DNA of 64,000 nt from JAJDAT01 sp964570665. GTDB taxonomy: Bacteria > Nitrospinota > Nitrospinia > Nitrospinales > JAJDAT01. Every line of letters starts with the position of its first letter. The first letter of the stretch is position 1. The stretch is from the NCBI GenBank assembly GCA_964570665.1, contig CAZMZH010000008.1:1-64000 (forward strand), written 5' to 3'. This document shows positions 8,256 to 17,486 of the stretch, piece after piece. The notes below the pieces were generated by a model that was not told where the DNA came from, searched no databases, and saw only the letters and a program-made list of their open reading frames with translations. A program made the translations under genes and the position numbers.

Positions 8256-8466
8256 ACGCAAACCAATTCAAAACAAAATTTTAAGTTTTTCCACCACTTT
8301 AATAATTTTAATAACGTATCTAAATAATTACCACGGTCGGACAAACAGTGACCTAATCTATGTTCTGGATCGTATTTTGAATTTAGCTTAGGTTGATTTT
8401 AATAGGGAAACTTATTTATAATGATAGCGACCCTTGGATTATTTTTAATTGAAAAAGGAGCCCCGA

Positions 8467-8745
8467 TTGTTCGCAGAGAAAAATAATCAATTTTCAGTCA
8501 TATGCCATACCCGAGCAGCCGAAGACTGTTCTGAGAACGGAGGCTGGTGCGACAGTCAGGAAGAAGCGCAGGAATGGGTGGAGCTTGAATGTTGGATATT
8601 TTCGGGAGAAGGATGGTTTTGCCTTAAATGTAACAACCACTTCATGAAAAACCTTGCCCAAACTCGCCGAGATAAAGGTATGAACTCTATGTTGCCAGAT
8701 GGATGGGACGAGGATCTGGCAGTAGGCATCCCCACTATATTATAA
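8467..8745 (+). CDS. Small cysteine-rich hypothetical protein
   Basis: The product has 92 residues. The TTG at 8467 is chosen because AAGGAG (8455-8460) sits six bases upstream; another TTG at 8449 lies before that site. Cysteines cluster in CHTRAAEDC, GGWC, LECW and FCLKCNNH, so a zinc-binding fold is possible, but the pattern fits no named zinc ribbon I know. Tryptophan is frequent. It lies between two HigA remnants, in a decaying zone, and could be cargo of a lost element. Function unknown. Confidence 0.5.
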   Translation: MFAEKNNQFSVICHTRAAEDCSENGGWCDSQEEAQEWVELECWIFSGEGWFCLKCNNHFMKNLAQTRRDKGMNSMLPDGWDEDLAVGIPTIL

Positions 8746-8862
8746 AAACCACACCCGCATTCATTTTGAGCGCGAAAGTAGAATCTTCAATTATTAAAAC
8801 TTAGGCAACCTTTTGAAGATTTATTAATGCATTGCACTCAATGATTAATGGGTTGAAAGAAA

Positions 8863-8979
8863 ATGCCGGCATTGTTCTGGTTAGGATTGCAAATTGACTA
8901 TGAAAAAGATTTTACCCAGGATTCGATTGAAAAAGAAAGCAAACTACAAATAACCTTTTACTTCATGACCTACCTATAA
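8863..8979 (+). pseudogene. Second HigA-type antitoxin remnant (C-terminal end only)
   Basis: The frame encodes MPALFWLGLQIDYEKDF, then IEKESKLQITFYF, and stops. It matches the end of the remnant at 7958-8167 (PLFWLGLQMDYDLD, MEKESKLQI) at most positions, and similarity continues for some bases past the stop of the first copy. The helix-turn-helix is missing. Repeat R2 copy B begins three bases after its stop. Confidence 0.7.
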
Positions 8980-8981
8980 AA

Positions 8982-9067
8982 GTTTTGTGCCAAGCAACAG
9001 AAAGTATTAGGACGTTTGGGGAAATATCAGCTATGAGTTGTCCCTGTACTAATTGATTAATAAGACC
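8982..9067 (+). repeat. Interspersed repeat R2, copy B
   Basis: It matches 5508-5585 (gttttgtgc, then tattaggacgtttgggg, atatcag and ttgattaataa). It immediately follows the second antitoxin remnant. The next bases (ccgctccagtaatctgaag) resemble the 3' border of repeat R1, so the same R2-R1 order may be present in decayed form. The remaining gap to 9140 holds nothing I recognise. Confidence 0.6.
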
Positions 9068-9140
9068 TTCTATCATCCGCTCCAGTAATCTGAAGATTAG
9101 GCGTTTATATCTTTCTTAAGTAGGACTTCTTTCTTTCCCG

Positions 9141-11060
9141 TCATTTCATTTTTAAAATTTCGGTTTCATATTTGGAGAAAGTGTCGCTCAATTGGTATTC
9201 AGGTTTGAGGTCTTTTAATTTGGCAATTATTTTTAAAGCCAGTTTATATTTTTTAGCGGTTACCAAATATTGGATGGCATGCTCATAAATTGATCTAACC
9301 AAAATGGGGTTGGAATAATACACTCGATTATATAATGTCAAAGTTTCTGGAACACTTTTAGAGCGCATTGTTTTTATTCCTCTAAAATAAACATATGCGG
9401 AAGTATTTCTAGGAGCCTGTTTTGAAGTTTCAATGAATAAGTTTAAATCGAGGATAGGATTAGAACTTCGAATATTTTTGAATCGTTCATATTCTTTTTG
9501 AAACGGTAAACTTTTTAATAGCGGATCAAGCCCATATGATTGGATCAATTTTTGGCTGGCGAGTTTTGTTTCATTTTTGAGGGCATACAGTTGTGCCAAA
9601 GCCCAATAGGTTAGAGAAAAGTCTGGTAGTAATTGACTTGCTTTAAGCAACAAGTTTTCCAGCAAATAATAAGGTTTGGGGGAGCTTTTTATTTCATTTG
9701 GAAAGCGTAAAATCATTCCCAAGGAAAAATCGACAACATTTGTAACAAAACGGTTTTTTTGACGATCTAGTTTTACATGTGTGCAACTTTCATGAAAGGC
9801 TATGCAACCTGTGTAAGAAAGATCTTCAATCGTATTCGTGGCAAAAATACTTTTTAAAAAAAGAAGCTCAAATTGATTTTTATTTATGAATCTTTCATGG
9901 TCGAAGTTTCCTGCAGAGTGGATTTTAAATTTTTGATTTAATGCTTTGTATATATTGTAAGCCAAAATTTTGTATCCAGAGCCCGTAGGATGTATTAAAT
10001 CCTCAAAATACATTTCCTTTTTTTTATTATTAATAGAAAAGCTGTGTTCAATATGAAAAGCGTTTGGCAGAACTCGGGCTAAACTTTTTTGGATTTTTTC
10101 TATCTCAATTAATCCCTGCCTATAAAATTCTATTTCGGCTAAATCTAATGTATTTAACTGAGGAACCGTTTTTTGGTTTTGAATAGAATTTTTATTTTCG
10201 ATAGCAGTTGTTGTCGTTAATATTCCAACGGGAACTTTCTTGGTTTGAGCCTGGAGAATTATTTCTTTAAGGTTTTTCATGTAAAACTGAAGACTTTTTT
10301 TAATAACTTTTGTTTTTTGAGAGTAATTGGGCGGTTTAATTTCAATTTTCAAAAAGTGATTTTTCAATTTCTTTAATAACCGATAGCTATGGAACCGATC
10401 TAAAAAAGAATGGCCTAATTTGCAATAATCCTCCAAGTTTTCATAATTTTTTGGTTTTGATATTTTATTTGCTAAATCATTAAAGCCGCTCATAACTATT
10501 AGTAAATCAGGTTCAAGAGCCATGGCTTCATTTTCAAGGATTGTTTTTATTTGGCAAGAATTAAAAGCTACCATTCCCATATTTATTACTTGATAGTGAG
10601 TTTTGGTATTTAGTTTATTATTAAGCATTCTTTCTAAAATTCGAGGATAATTTAGCTCAGATGCCCAAATCCCTTGCGTAGTTGAACCCCCTAGAGTAAT
10701 TATTCTGAAAATATTTGAAGGTTTCTTCTTTTTAAAATAAGGTCCCTTGTATCCCCACCTACTAAAAGTCATATCCCCAGCTCCATGCCTAAGCATTCCC
10801 TCAGTATCGTCAAAAAATATTTGAGCTTGGAAAGGTATTTGTGCCGAAATTTTAAAGCCAGAATCATGATAATATGCGTTGCGACGTAAATGCTTGCCCA
10901 AATTTTTATCAAATTCCCAAATAGTAAAAAGATCTGCGTTTAAATCATTGTTATAGTATTTTTTTTTTATGACCTCAAAGGATATCCATTCTATTCCGCT
11001 AAAAAATAACAAAAAAATAATTGTGGAAAATAAAAAGGCTTTGGGGCGGGAAAGTTTCAT
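9141..11060 (-). CDS. Membrane-anchored SGNH/GDSL hydrolase-like protein with TPR tail
   Basis: The product has 639 residues: one N-terminal membrane segment (about 9-30), a periplasmic SGNH domain (about 115-380) and a helical repeat tail. RIITLGGSTTQG places the nucleophile at S126. VMSGFND is the block III Asn region and DLIHPTGSGYK gives the Asp/His pair. The overall plan matches the SGNH/TPR protein at 19290-21158, which sits with an MBOAT and an acyl carrier protein, so this may be a solo paralogue able to move or remove acyl groups on an envelope polymer. It has no operon partner. Substrate unknown. Confidence 0.8.
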   Translation of the reverse strand: MKLSRPKAFLFSTIIFLLFFSGIEWISFEVIKKKYYNNDLNADLFTIWEFDKNLGKHLRRNAYYHDSGFKISAQIPFQAQIFFDDTEGMLRHGAGDMTFSRWGYKGPYFKKKKPSNIFRIITLGGSTTQGIWASELNYPRILERMLNNKLNTKTHYQVINMGMVAFNSCQIKTILENEAMALEPDLLIVMSGFNDLANKISKPKNYENLEDYCKLGHSFLDRFHSYRLLKKLKNHFLKIEIKPPNYSQKTKVIKKSLQFYMKNLKEIILQAQTKKVPVGILTTTTAIENKNSIQNQKTVPQLNTLDLAEIEFYRQGLIEIEKIQKSLARVLPNAFHIEHSFSINNKKKEMYFEDLIHPTGSGYKILAYNIYKALNQKFKIHSAGNFDHERFINKNQFELLFLKSIFATNTIEDLSYTGCIAFHESCTHVKLDRQKNRFVTNVVDFSLGMILRFPNEIKSSPKPYYLLENLLLKASQLLPDFSLTYWALAQLYALKNETKLASQKLIQSYGLDPLLKSLPFQKEYERFKNIRSSNPILDLNLFIETSKQAPRNTSAYVYFRGIKTMRSKSVPETLTLYNRVYYSNPILVRSIYEHAIQYLVTAKKYKLALKIIAKLKDLKPEYQLSDTFSKYETEILKMK

Positions 11061-11849
11061 GGTTTTAACTTGGAGTAAAAACTTTTAATTTTTGGGGTTA
11101 GATGTCAAAACCGCCTTGCACAATGGTTATTTTACTTAATATAAATTTGCCATTAGAGCGGTTAAAATTATTGAAAATATTACTCTCTCAAGTTAGCGTT
11201 CAGTTATTTATCAAAACTTCTATGTAAAAAACCAGAACTCATGTAATGACTCTGATTAGCAATCAGTCGTTTTAGAGAAAGTTCCTAAATTAAATTTTGT
11301 TAGATTGTAACATTTAATTTTCTACTTATTAAATGAATGACTTTATAAACAGGCTTTATCAGCTAATATAACTTCACCATTTCTTTATTAAGTTTTGGGC
11401 AATTCTAGTTCGCGATTAGCTCAAAAAATGGTTATTTTTTCTATCTTTAAAAAAATTAAATTTTATTAATTTTTTTTTAATTTCCAATTAATATTCCGAT
11501 TTTATTGAGTTACTTGAGAGGCAAAAGGGGTAACCCATTTGAATTAAAGTTTTAAATTGGTTTGACCAAGCCATCCAAAAGAAAAAAGGTTAAAAAATAA
11601 GGAGATAATGATTTATCCTATGGGGGGTATTCGATAAAACGGTAATTTAATTAAGACTGTTCCAAGCGAGAGCTTGAAAAAAAATGAAACAAGTTTTTGG
11701 AAAATAATTAATCATCATTGAAGAGAACTCTTAAAAACCGATAAACTCTTAATTCTGGCTCTAAAAATAGAACGACGGATTTGCAATTATTAACGGTTCT
11801 CTTATGTTTAATATAAGAAGTCAGCGATCACTTTTGAAAGGATAAAAAG
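11061..11849. other. Non-coding gap, very AT-rich
   Basis: This 789-bp stretch has no credible gene, RNA or repeat that I can see. It contains long A/T runs around 11440-11480 and presumably holds the divergent promoters of the flanking genes, but no convincing -35/-10 pair stands out. Confidence 0.6.
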
Positions 11850-12551
11850 ATGAAAAGCGCTCCAAGTTATATGGGCACTGATGCAGTAGCCGCAGAACAG
11901 CAAAGATTTATGGTTCGTGTTTATAATTGGATGACGGCAGGACTTGGTATTACGGGGGTCATGGCTTTTTATGTGTCAAATAGTCCGACGATGTTGAACA
12001 TTGTCTTTGGAAATCCTATTGTTCCCATTGTTTTAATTGTCGCTCAGATTGGATTGGTTTTTTGGCTAGCTGCAAGAGTCATGCAAATGAGCGCGAGTCA
12101 AGCGACTGGAGTTTTCATGCTTTACGCAGGGCTTACTGGAATCACCTTTTCTGCGATCTTTTTAACATATACGTCGTCGTCTATTACCTCGACATTTTTG
12201 GTTACTGCGGGAACTTTTGGCGCGATGAGTTTGTATGGATATACCACTAAAAAGGATTTAACTTCTTGGGGTAGTTTTTTGTTTATGGGACTTATTGGCA
12301 TAATCATCGCTTCGGTAGTAAATATTTTTATGGAAAGCGATATGATGCATGCGATTATTACATATGCAGGAATACTTATTTTCGTTGGCCTAACAGCGTA
12401 TGACACGCAAAAGATTAAAGAAATGAATATCCTTGGAAACGAAGGAACTGATGAGGATACAAAAGAAGCTATTCGAGGCGCTTTGACCCTATATCTTGAT
12501 TTTATCAATTTATTTCTAATGCTCCTACGGTTATTGGGAGATAGGAGGTAG
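11850..12551 (+). CDS. Bax inhibitor-1 / YccA family integral membrane protein
   Basis: The 233-residue protein has about seven hydrophobic segments and the family end signature AYDTQKIKEM...LYLDFINLFLMLLRLLG. The N-terminal tail RFMVRVYNWMTAGLGITGVM is also typical. Bacterial members such as E. coli YbhL and B. subtilis YetJ are inner-membrane proteins, linked to FtsH (YccA) or to pH-gated calcium leak. gaaaggat precedes the ATG at good distance. It is a single-gene unit. Which of the proposed roles applies here is not known. Confidence 0.92.
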   Translation: MKSAPSYMGTDAVAAEQQRFMVRVYNWMTAGLGITGVMAFYVSNSPTMLNIVFGNPIVPIVLIVAQIGLVFWLAARVMQMSASQATGVFMLYAGLTGITFSAIFLTYTSSSITSTFLVTAGTFGAMSLYGYTTKKDLTSWGSFLFMGLIGIIIASVVNIFMESDMMHAIITYAGILIFVGLTAYDTQKIKEMNILGNEGTDEDTKEAIRGALTLYLDFINLFLMLLRLLGDRR

Positions 12552-12888
12552 GTAAACCTAATAAATATCTACCGAAAAACTCTTGACGCTTTTGTTAAGT
12601 TATATTTGAATAAGAACTATTTTTCTAAATATTTGTTTTGTGAAGATGTTAAAAAATTTAATTTAAATAAACTTTAAATTCCACAATTGGTTTAATTCCC
12701 CGTGGCTTGTACGTATTTTAAATAACACTATGTATAGGAGCGGCGTATACGCTGCCCGTCCACTTGTGGCAAGGTCGTTCGTTCCTACTTCAAGAATTGT
12801 ACTTTCGAGCTGAGCTCGCGGTGTATCTATATATGATTTTTGAGTAAAGAAACCTGGCGTTTTTTTACTTCCTCCCATTTCCTCCCAA
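12552..12888. other. Intergenic region with a GC-rich palindromic patch
   Basis: No gene is supported. Around 12736-12800 the composition shifts to higher GC, with a perfect palindrome gcgtatacgc and the palindromic gagctgagctc nearby. This may be a decayed repeat or operator. A minus-strand open frame here (12663-12878) has no family features. Confidence 0.4.
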
Positions 12889-14787
12889 ATGCCAAATTCC
12901 CTTTTTCAAAAAAATGGCTTGATCCTCACAATTTTATTATTTTTTTCAGTTTTGACTCGAGTTCCGTATGGAGGAAGTCCATTAACTGGAGATGAAGGCA
13001 TTACTTTTAATCACTATGCCTTTATTTCTTGGAAAGATTTAGTATTTAATTATACGGACACAAATCAACATACTCTTTTCAGTGTACTTTCAAATATTTC
13101 CCTCAAATTATTTGGAGATAACGAATGGAGCTTTAGGCTTCCTTCGATTTTGGCTGGAATTTTAGCTGTTCCTTTGACTTATTGGGTGGGGATTAAATTT
13201 TTAAACTCCAGGTTCGCTTCTTTTATCGCCGCTGTTTTAATTCTTTTTTCAAGCCCAAATTTGATTTATTCACAAGCTGGACGCGGTTATGCCCTTACTG
13301 TAATACTAGCGCTTCTTTTTATAGGATCGATTTGTAAACTAGTTGAATTCCAAAACAATTGGAAAGATGGATCAATTTTCTTTTTATCGGGTTTAGGGCT
13401 TGTAGTCACGTTACCTAGTAATGCGCTGTTTTTGGCAGGTTCCGCTTTTTTTTCTTTTTTTCTTATCTTAGACAGGCAAAAAGGTAATGTGCGATCCCTC
13501 GTACCTACTTTTAAAAAGTTGACCTCTTATTTTTTTGTTTTATTATTTGCGGTATCTTATTACCTATATGGAATTAAAGAAGGGTTGCAAGCTGGAATTC
13601 ATAACTATTCCACTAAACTGCCGATCTTATATTCTCTGAAAATAATTTTAAATTTTTTTAAAGAACCTTTTTCTTTTTGGATTTACGCTTTTTTTTTATT
13701 AGGAGTCTTTTTCTTTACGAATCGCAAAAAACTATTTGCAATATTAAGTCTATTGACCGTTCCTATAACCATCATGCTTGTATTTGGAACGATAGGTTAT
13801 CAACGGATTTTTATTTTTTTACTTCCATTTGTTTTTTTTGTAACGGCAATCGGAATAGAGTCAATTTTCAATATATTATTTTTTAAGCGTTCTCGTTTGC
13901 AAGCGATAATTGGGTTTGTTTTAATAGGTGTTTTTTTTGTTCCCGTTTTCAAATTTGGAGTTAAATACTACTCTGCTCGCGCTAACATAAAAGAAGCAAC
14001 AATATCCGAGGCCCGACAAATCTCCAGTTATATAAGAGAGAATGTTCCCGGAAATACATTGATTATCAGCCTTATTGGGAGCCAGGAAAAAAGTGTTTTA
14101 ATTCATTATTTGGAAAAGAGACTTGCTAATGCGATGTTTCAACTTCTAAATGGGGAAAAACCTGAAAGACTATTTGTAGTCGCATATAAAAGTCCTCCGG
14201 AAGATGAGTTTCGACTGGGAAGCTTTCAAACAAATAGATTCTTAACTATTCCTAAAGAAAGTTTAAATAGATTAAATTGTAAAGGAAAAATTTGTTTATA
14301 TGAATGGGAGGTAAAACTCAACCGGTTAATACCGCCAGCAGTCGATTTAGATTACGAAACTAAAATAGCTTTTCCAAAGATTCCTCAAATTGAAGTCCAG
14401 TCGTTAAATGATTTAAAGATATTAGGAGATCAATCATTACTTATCAAGCATAGGGAAAAACAAGGAATAAAACTTGCGACGACAGAGGTTAAAACAGTTC
14501 AATTTAAAAACGATGGGTATTTTCTTTTGGTTTTTCTGAGGCCTTTTGGACAAAAATCGTATGTAAATTTGTGGGATAGAAATAAAAGAGAAAGTCCAAG
14601 GGAGATGGCATACTTGAATCCCTACATGGGAAGAGTAGCATTACCGAATCAAAAAGAAATATGGCAAATGGTTTACTTGCTTTATCCAATCAAAAAGGGA
14701 ATGCATAACCTTGCAGAAATTTTTTACTTGAATAAGAAAGAAAATAAGTTTGACGGAATTCAGTCTTTTTTTATCGCATTACGTTAA
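12889..14787 (+). CDS. GT-C family glycosyltransferase (ArnT / PMT-like, GT39-type)
   Basis: The 632-residue protein has about ten to eleven membrane segments in the first 360 residues, then a periplasmic C-terminal region. The acidic pair D35-E36 in the first periplasmic loop (LTGDEGITFNHY) is the catalytic motif of dolichyl/undecaprenyl-phosphate-sugar-dependent enzymes, and NEWSFRLPSILAGILAVPLTY follows as in this family. Such enzymes move a sugar from a polyprenyl carrier to lipid A, protein or polymer outside the inner membrane. The acceptor is not evident. No strong Shine-Dalgarno precedes the ATG. It stands alone. Confidence 0.8.
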   Translation: MPNSLFQKNGLILTILLFFSVLTRVPYGGSPLTGDEGITFNHYAFISWKDLVFNYTDTNQHTLFSVLSNISLKLFGDNEWSFRLPSILAGILAVPLTYWVGIKFLNSRFASFIAAVLILFSSPNLIYSQAGRGYALTVILALLFIGSICKLVEFQNNWKDGSIFFLSGLGLVVTLPSNALFLAGSAFFSFFLILDRQKGNVRSLVPTFKKLTSYFFVLLFAVSYYLYGIKEGLQAGIHNYSTKLPILYSLKIILNFFKEPFSFWIYAFFLLGVFFFTNRKKLFAILSLLTVPITIMLVFGTIGYQRIFIFLLPFVFFVTAIGIESIFNILFFKRSRLQAIIGFVLIGVFFVPVFKFGVKYYSARANIKEATISEARQISSYIRENVPGNTLIISLIGSQEKSVLIHYLEKRLANAMFQLLNGEKPERLFVVAYKSPPEDEFRLGSFQTNRFLTIPKESLNRLNCKGKICLYEWEVKLNRLIPPAVDLDYETKIAFPKIPQIEVQSLNDLKILGDQSLLIKHREKQGIKLATTEVKTVQFKNDGYFLLVFLRPFGQKSYVNLWDRNKRESPREMAYLNPYMGRVALPNQKEIWQMVYLLYPIKKGMHNLAEIFYLNKKENKFDGIQSFFIALR

Positions 14788-14937
14788 TAGTTTTATTTCC
14801 TTATTTTTATTTATTATGAAGATGATCATAAAACGGGAGTTTTTTTAGCAGATTATAAGTTATTAAACGGTCTCTTCTCCTTGCGTTTTAAACGATAATC
14901 GATTGTAAAATGATAGTTAAAAGTAAGACTAATCGAT

Positions 14938-15369
14938 CTAATTTCCAGAAAGGTGCTCTGGCATCGTTGACGACCCTGAAAGATGTTCTGGAATAGAAGC
15001 TCCAGAAATATGTTTCGACATGGCAGTTCCAGAAATATGATCTGTAGTCGTTCCTGAAATATGTTCCGGTACGACAGTTCCGCAAATATGATTTGCCGAT
15101 GCTCCAGAAATATGTTCTGCCGTAGCGTTCCCAGAAATATGACCTGTCGGGGCCCCCAAAGCGCTATCAACAGCATTTGAATTCTGATTCATTTTACTAG
15201 ACGTTTGCCTTATTGTAGCGGAGTTTTTTTGCGCATGAGTTGTATTACCTAATGTTGCGGATGAAATAAAAGCGGCAGGTACCACAAAGGCATTACAGCC
15301 AGCGGCAAAAATTACAAAAGACAAAAAAATAATTAAATTTTTACGATTTATCACCTTGTTGACTCCCAT
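14938..15369 (-). CDS. Putative lipoprotein with tandem H-[IL]-S-G repeats
   Basis: This 143-residue product starts with a basic n-region and a hydrophobic stretch ending FAAGC, a plausible lipobox with C25. Residues 77-143 consist of eight tandem units of 8-10 residues that each begin HISG, HICG or HLSG, separated by A/T/S/P/E-rich spacers. Histidine therefore recurs every 8-10 residues. I know no family with this repeat. Regular histidines could bind metal (a multicopper oxidase lies elsewhere in this window), or the repeat could be a structural solenoid or an adhesive tail. Other frames are also open across the repeats because the repeat lacks stops; the lipobox frame is favoured. Confidence 0.65.
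   Translation of the reverse strand: MGVNKVINRKNLIIFLSFVIFAAGCNAFVVPAAFISSATLGNTTHAQKNSATIRQTSSKMNQNSNAVDSALGAPTGHISGNATAEHISGASANHICGTVVPEHISGTTTDHISGTAMSKHISGASIPEHLSGSSTMPEHLSGN
14941..15141 (-). repeat. In-frame tandem repeat, about 24-30 bp units
   Basis: This is the DNA behind the HISG repeats. On the plus strand the motif agaaatatg recurs at near-regular distances, with spacers that differ in sequence and by multiples of three in length. Such arrays can change copy number without shifting the frame. Confidence 0.7.
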
Positions 15370-15702
15370 AACAAAAAACGTAGAAATTGTACTTAATTAG
15401 TAGTTTTTTCACCTAGCTTCAAAACACACCGTTATTATAATACTTTTGGATTTAAAGGACAGTTGCAATTTTATTTAACAGTCTTATATCATCAAAGCAG
15501 TGAAGTCGGTTTTAAATAACTCCATCAATAATAATGGTTTAACAATTAAGTTTTTTTTAGAGCGATGCGCTAAAAATGGATAAATCGGCAATTGAATTCT
15601 GTCCTTTGCCAAAAAACTTAAAAGATCTGATGAAATATTTGAATGTTGGACTGGCAATATTTGTTTTATGATTTTATCGACAATACGAGATAGCTTAATC
15701 CT
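15370..15702. other. Intergenic region without a supported gene
   Basis: The 333-bp gap contains a minus-strand open frame (15484-15756) that would overlap the metalloprotease start in antisense and has no recognised feature. No terminator or promoter is clear. Confidence 0.4.
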
Positions 15703-16218
15703 ATGAGCAAAACTAAAGATCCGTTTTTTAAACGCGCAATCCATGAAGCGGGACACGGATTACTTTGCCATTATTTAGGGGTTATTCCGGAAGAGTTAAC
15801 TTGCCATGAAGAAAAAGAAGGCGGTTTTGGGCTCTACAAAAAGCCGCTAGATGATTTTGGATTTGAAAACGCCACTCTCGAAATTGAAGAAAAAGCTAAA
15901 AGCTTAGCTATGGTTTATATAGCAGGGCGCGAAGCGGTTTTAAAAATACAAACGGAAGCGATTGCTTGCGCGGACTTTGAATTTGATTATAGGAAAGCGA
16001 AGGAATGTCTTACCTCTTTAGCGCTTAGTGAAGACGAAAAGATAATATTAATACAAAATTTGGAAAAGGAGGTAAGAGAAGTTTTTCGCGATGAAGACAG
16101 ATGGCGAGGCGTCGAAAAATTAGCAGAAGAGTTGCTCAAGAATAAAGCTCTCTCATGGAAAGAAGTTAAATCAATTCTCCAACAAATGTTATTGAGGCCA
16201 AGGTTTCGTATTTCATAA
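15703..16218 (+). CDS. Stand-alone FtsH-protease-domain-like (peptidase M41-like) protein
   Basis: The 171-residue soluble protein has the zinc motif H14-E-A-G-H18 in RAIHEAGHGLLCHYLG, followed by IAGREAVLKI and ADFEFDYRKA. This order reproduces the FtsH protease domain, where AGRxAE and a later Asp (third zinc ligand) follow HEAGH. The AAA+ ATPase and membrane segments of FtsH are absent. Small M41-like proteins of this kind occur in several genomes as uncharacterised peptidases. Without an unfoldase it may cleave unfolded or small substrates, or serve a neighbour. No operon partner on the same strand. Confidence 0.7.
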   Translation: MSKTKDPFFKRAIHEAGHGLLCHYLGVIPEELTCHEEKEGGFGLYKKPLDDFGFENATLEIEEKAKSLAMVYIAGREAVLKIQTEAIACADFEFDYRKAKECLTSLALSEDEKIILIQNLEKEVREVFRDEDRWRGVEKLAEELLKNKALSWKEVKSILQQMLLRPRFRIS

Positions 16219-16252
16219 AAAATAAAAAGGATATTACTTTTAAAATTTTATA

Positions 16253-16693
16253 TTAGAACTTATTTCCGGGTATGGAGTTAAATGGACGATTATCCTTCTT
16301 TGCAAGTAAAGCCAAGCTGTATGAGGCTCCAACCAAAACAATATCTTCAAATACCGTTATCCAAGTTAAAGGCCGAGCCCAAAAAACCCCGAAACATCCG
16401 CAATTTAAGATTTCAAGTCCTCGAAAGAGGGCAATCATAGACCAGAGAGTGAATATAGCGTGTAACGCTGTCGAACAAAGAGCCGCTTCGAAAAGCCGTG
16501 TTCCCCGAAACAACGCTTCGGAAAGTCTCAACTCGATTAATACCATGCAAACGGCAATGAAGGGTAAAGCCCAGGTAGGAAAAACTTGATAGAGTTTTAT
16601 TATTTCTATAAAACCGGGTATGTCGAGCAATTTTCCAATACCCGTGGCTAATAATAAAGAAGCTATCGAATACTGAAGTAACTTTTTAAGCAT
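16253..16693 (-). CDS. MauE/DoxX-like redox-associated membrane protein
   Basis: The 146-residue protein has four membrane helices, GIGKLLDIPGF in helix 1 and the LNCGCFG motif between helices 3 and 4. This motif is typical of MauE/DoxX relatives that support disulphide or electron transfer during maturation of periplasmic redox proteins. It is the last gene of a three-gene operon: its ATG lies one base from the stop of the DUF547 gene. Partnership with a radical SAM enzyme suggests maturation of a modified product, though that product is not identified. Confidence 0.8.
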   Translation of the reverse strand: MLKKLLQYSIASLLLATGIGKLLDIPGFIEIIKLYQVFPTWALPFIAVCMVLIELRLSEALFRGTRLFEAALCSTALHAIFTLWSMIALFRGLEILNCGCFGVFWARPLTWITVFEDIVLVGASYSLALLAKKDNRPFNSIPGNKF

Positions 16694-16694
16694 T

Positions 16695-17477
16695 TTATTG
16701 CCGATTCACGGTCCAATTATAGGGAAGAAACTCGACATTATATTCATTTGGAATTTTTTTAGTTCGATAACGATTTATGTATTCAATCAACGATAGAGAT
16801 TGTTTTGAGTTCACAAAATCTTTTTCGTAAAACTTAAAAATTTCCGAAACTTTTACAACTCTTTGCGTATTATCAACTTGAATATGTTTTTCGTTGTTGA
16901 CGAATTCCCTCGCCGCTTGATCCAATTGATTGTTTACCATTGTCGCTTGAAAAGGTACTTGAGGTAATCGAGGACAGGAAATAACCATACAATTTAAGGC
17001 AAAGTGAATTCTGGGATCGCCCAAGGGACGAATGATTTTGTTTTCGTAGTCGTAGAGAGAAATGGGACGTCTTCCAATGATGTATTCAGTGAATTTGAAA
17101 AATTTTGCTTTATCCGAAAAGCTAAAAAACTCTTTTGGAATGTTTTGGTTAATGACTCCAAACATTGCCAATGCATTATAGGAATTAAGATAGTAAGCCA
17201 TTTCGCGATTCTTACCTGGAAAGGGATGCGTTTCTGGGCTGACTCTGGCGACGAAGGCAACATAGGCTTGTAGGTCGTTTGGATTTTGCGCGAGACTTTG
17301 AAAATCGACTCGACCGTTATTATCCACCGACGAAATTAAAACTCTAGCCCAAGCGGTACTTGCAGATCGTTCAGTTACGATGTAGGGGGCTGTAGGCGGA
17401 TAAATCAAGGTGGCGCAGCCAGCGTTAATTAAGAAAAAGCTGATAATTATAAAACGTTTGAATTTAAAAATTAACAT
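16695..17477 (-). CDS. DUF547 lipoprotein
   Basis: The 260-residue product starts with a signal ending NAGC (C21), a lipobox. The DUF547 domain is recognised by MAYYLNSYNALAMFGV and DPRIHFALNCMVISCPRL, which carry the conserved Cys, His and Asn residues of this family. DUF547 proteins are common in Gram-negative bacteria and have been proposed to have peptidase-like or glutaredoxin-linked roles without firm biochemical proof. It sits between a radical SAM gene (9-base gap) and a MauE/DoxX gene (1-base gap) in one operon. Confidence 0.85.
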   Translation of the reverse strand: MLIFKFKRFIIISFFLINAGCATLIYPPTAPYIVTERSASTAWARVLISSVDNNGRVDFQSLAQNPNDLQAYVAFVARVSPETHPFPGKNREMAYYLNSYNALAMFGVINQNIPKEFFSFSDKAKFFKFTEYIIGRRPISLYDYENKIIRPLGDPRIHFALNCMVISCPRLPQVPFQATMVNNQLDQAAREFVNNEKHIQVDNTQRVVKVSEIFKFYEKDFVNSKQSLSLIEYINRYRTKKIPNEYNVEFLPYNWTVNRQ

Positions 17478-17486
17478 AAGCGTTGA

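Noticed and set aside
12663..12878. Minus-strand 71-codon frame in an intergenic region
   Set aside because: No Shine-Dalgarno and no family features; the composition reflects a GC-rich palindromic patch.
14853..15176. Alternative open frame with IFLEL repeats over the HISG array
   Set aside because: The repeat has no stop in any frame. Only the HISG frame has a start, signal sequence and lipobox.
15484..15756. Minus-strand 90-codon frame
   Set aside because: It overlaps the start of the M41-like gene in antisense and has no recognised family feature, although its C-terminal part looks protein-like.
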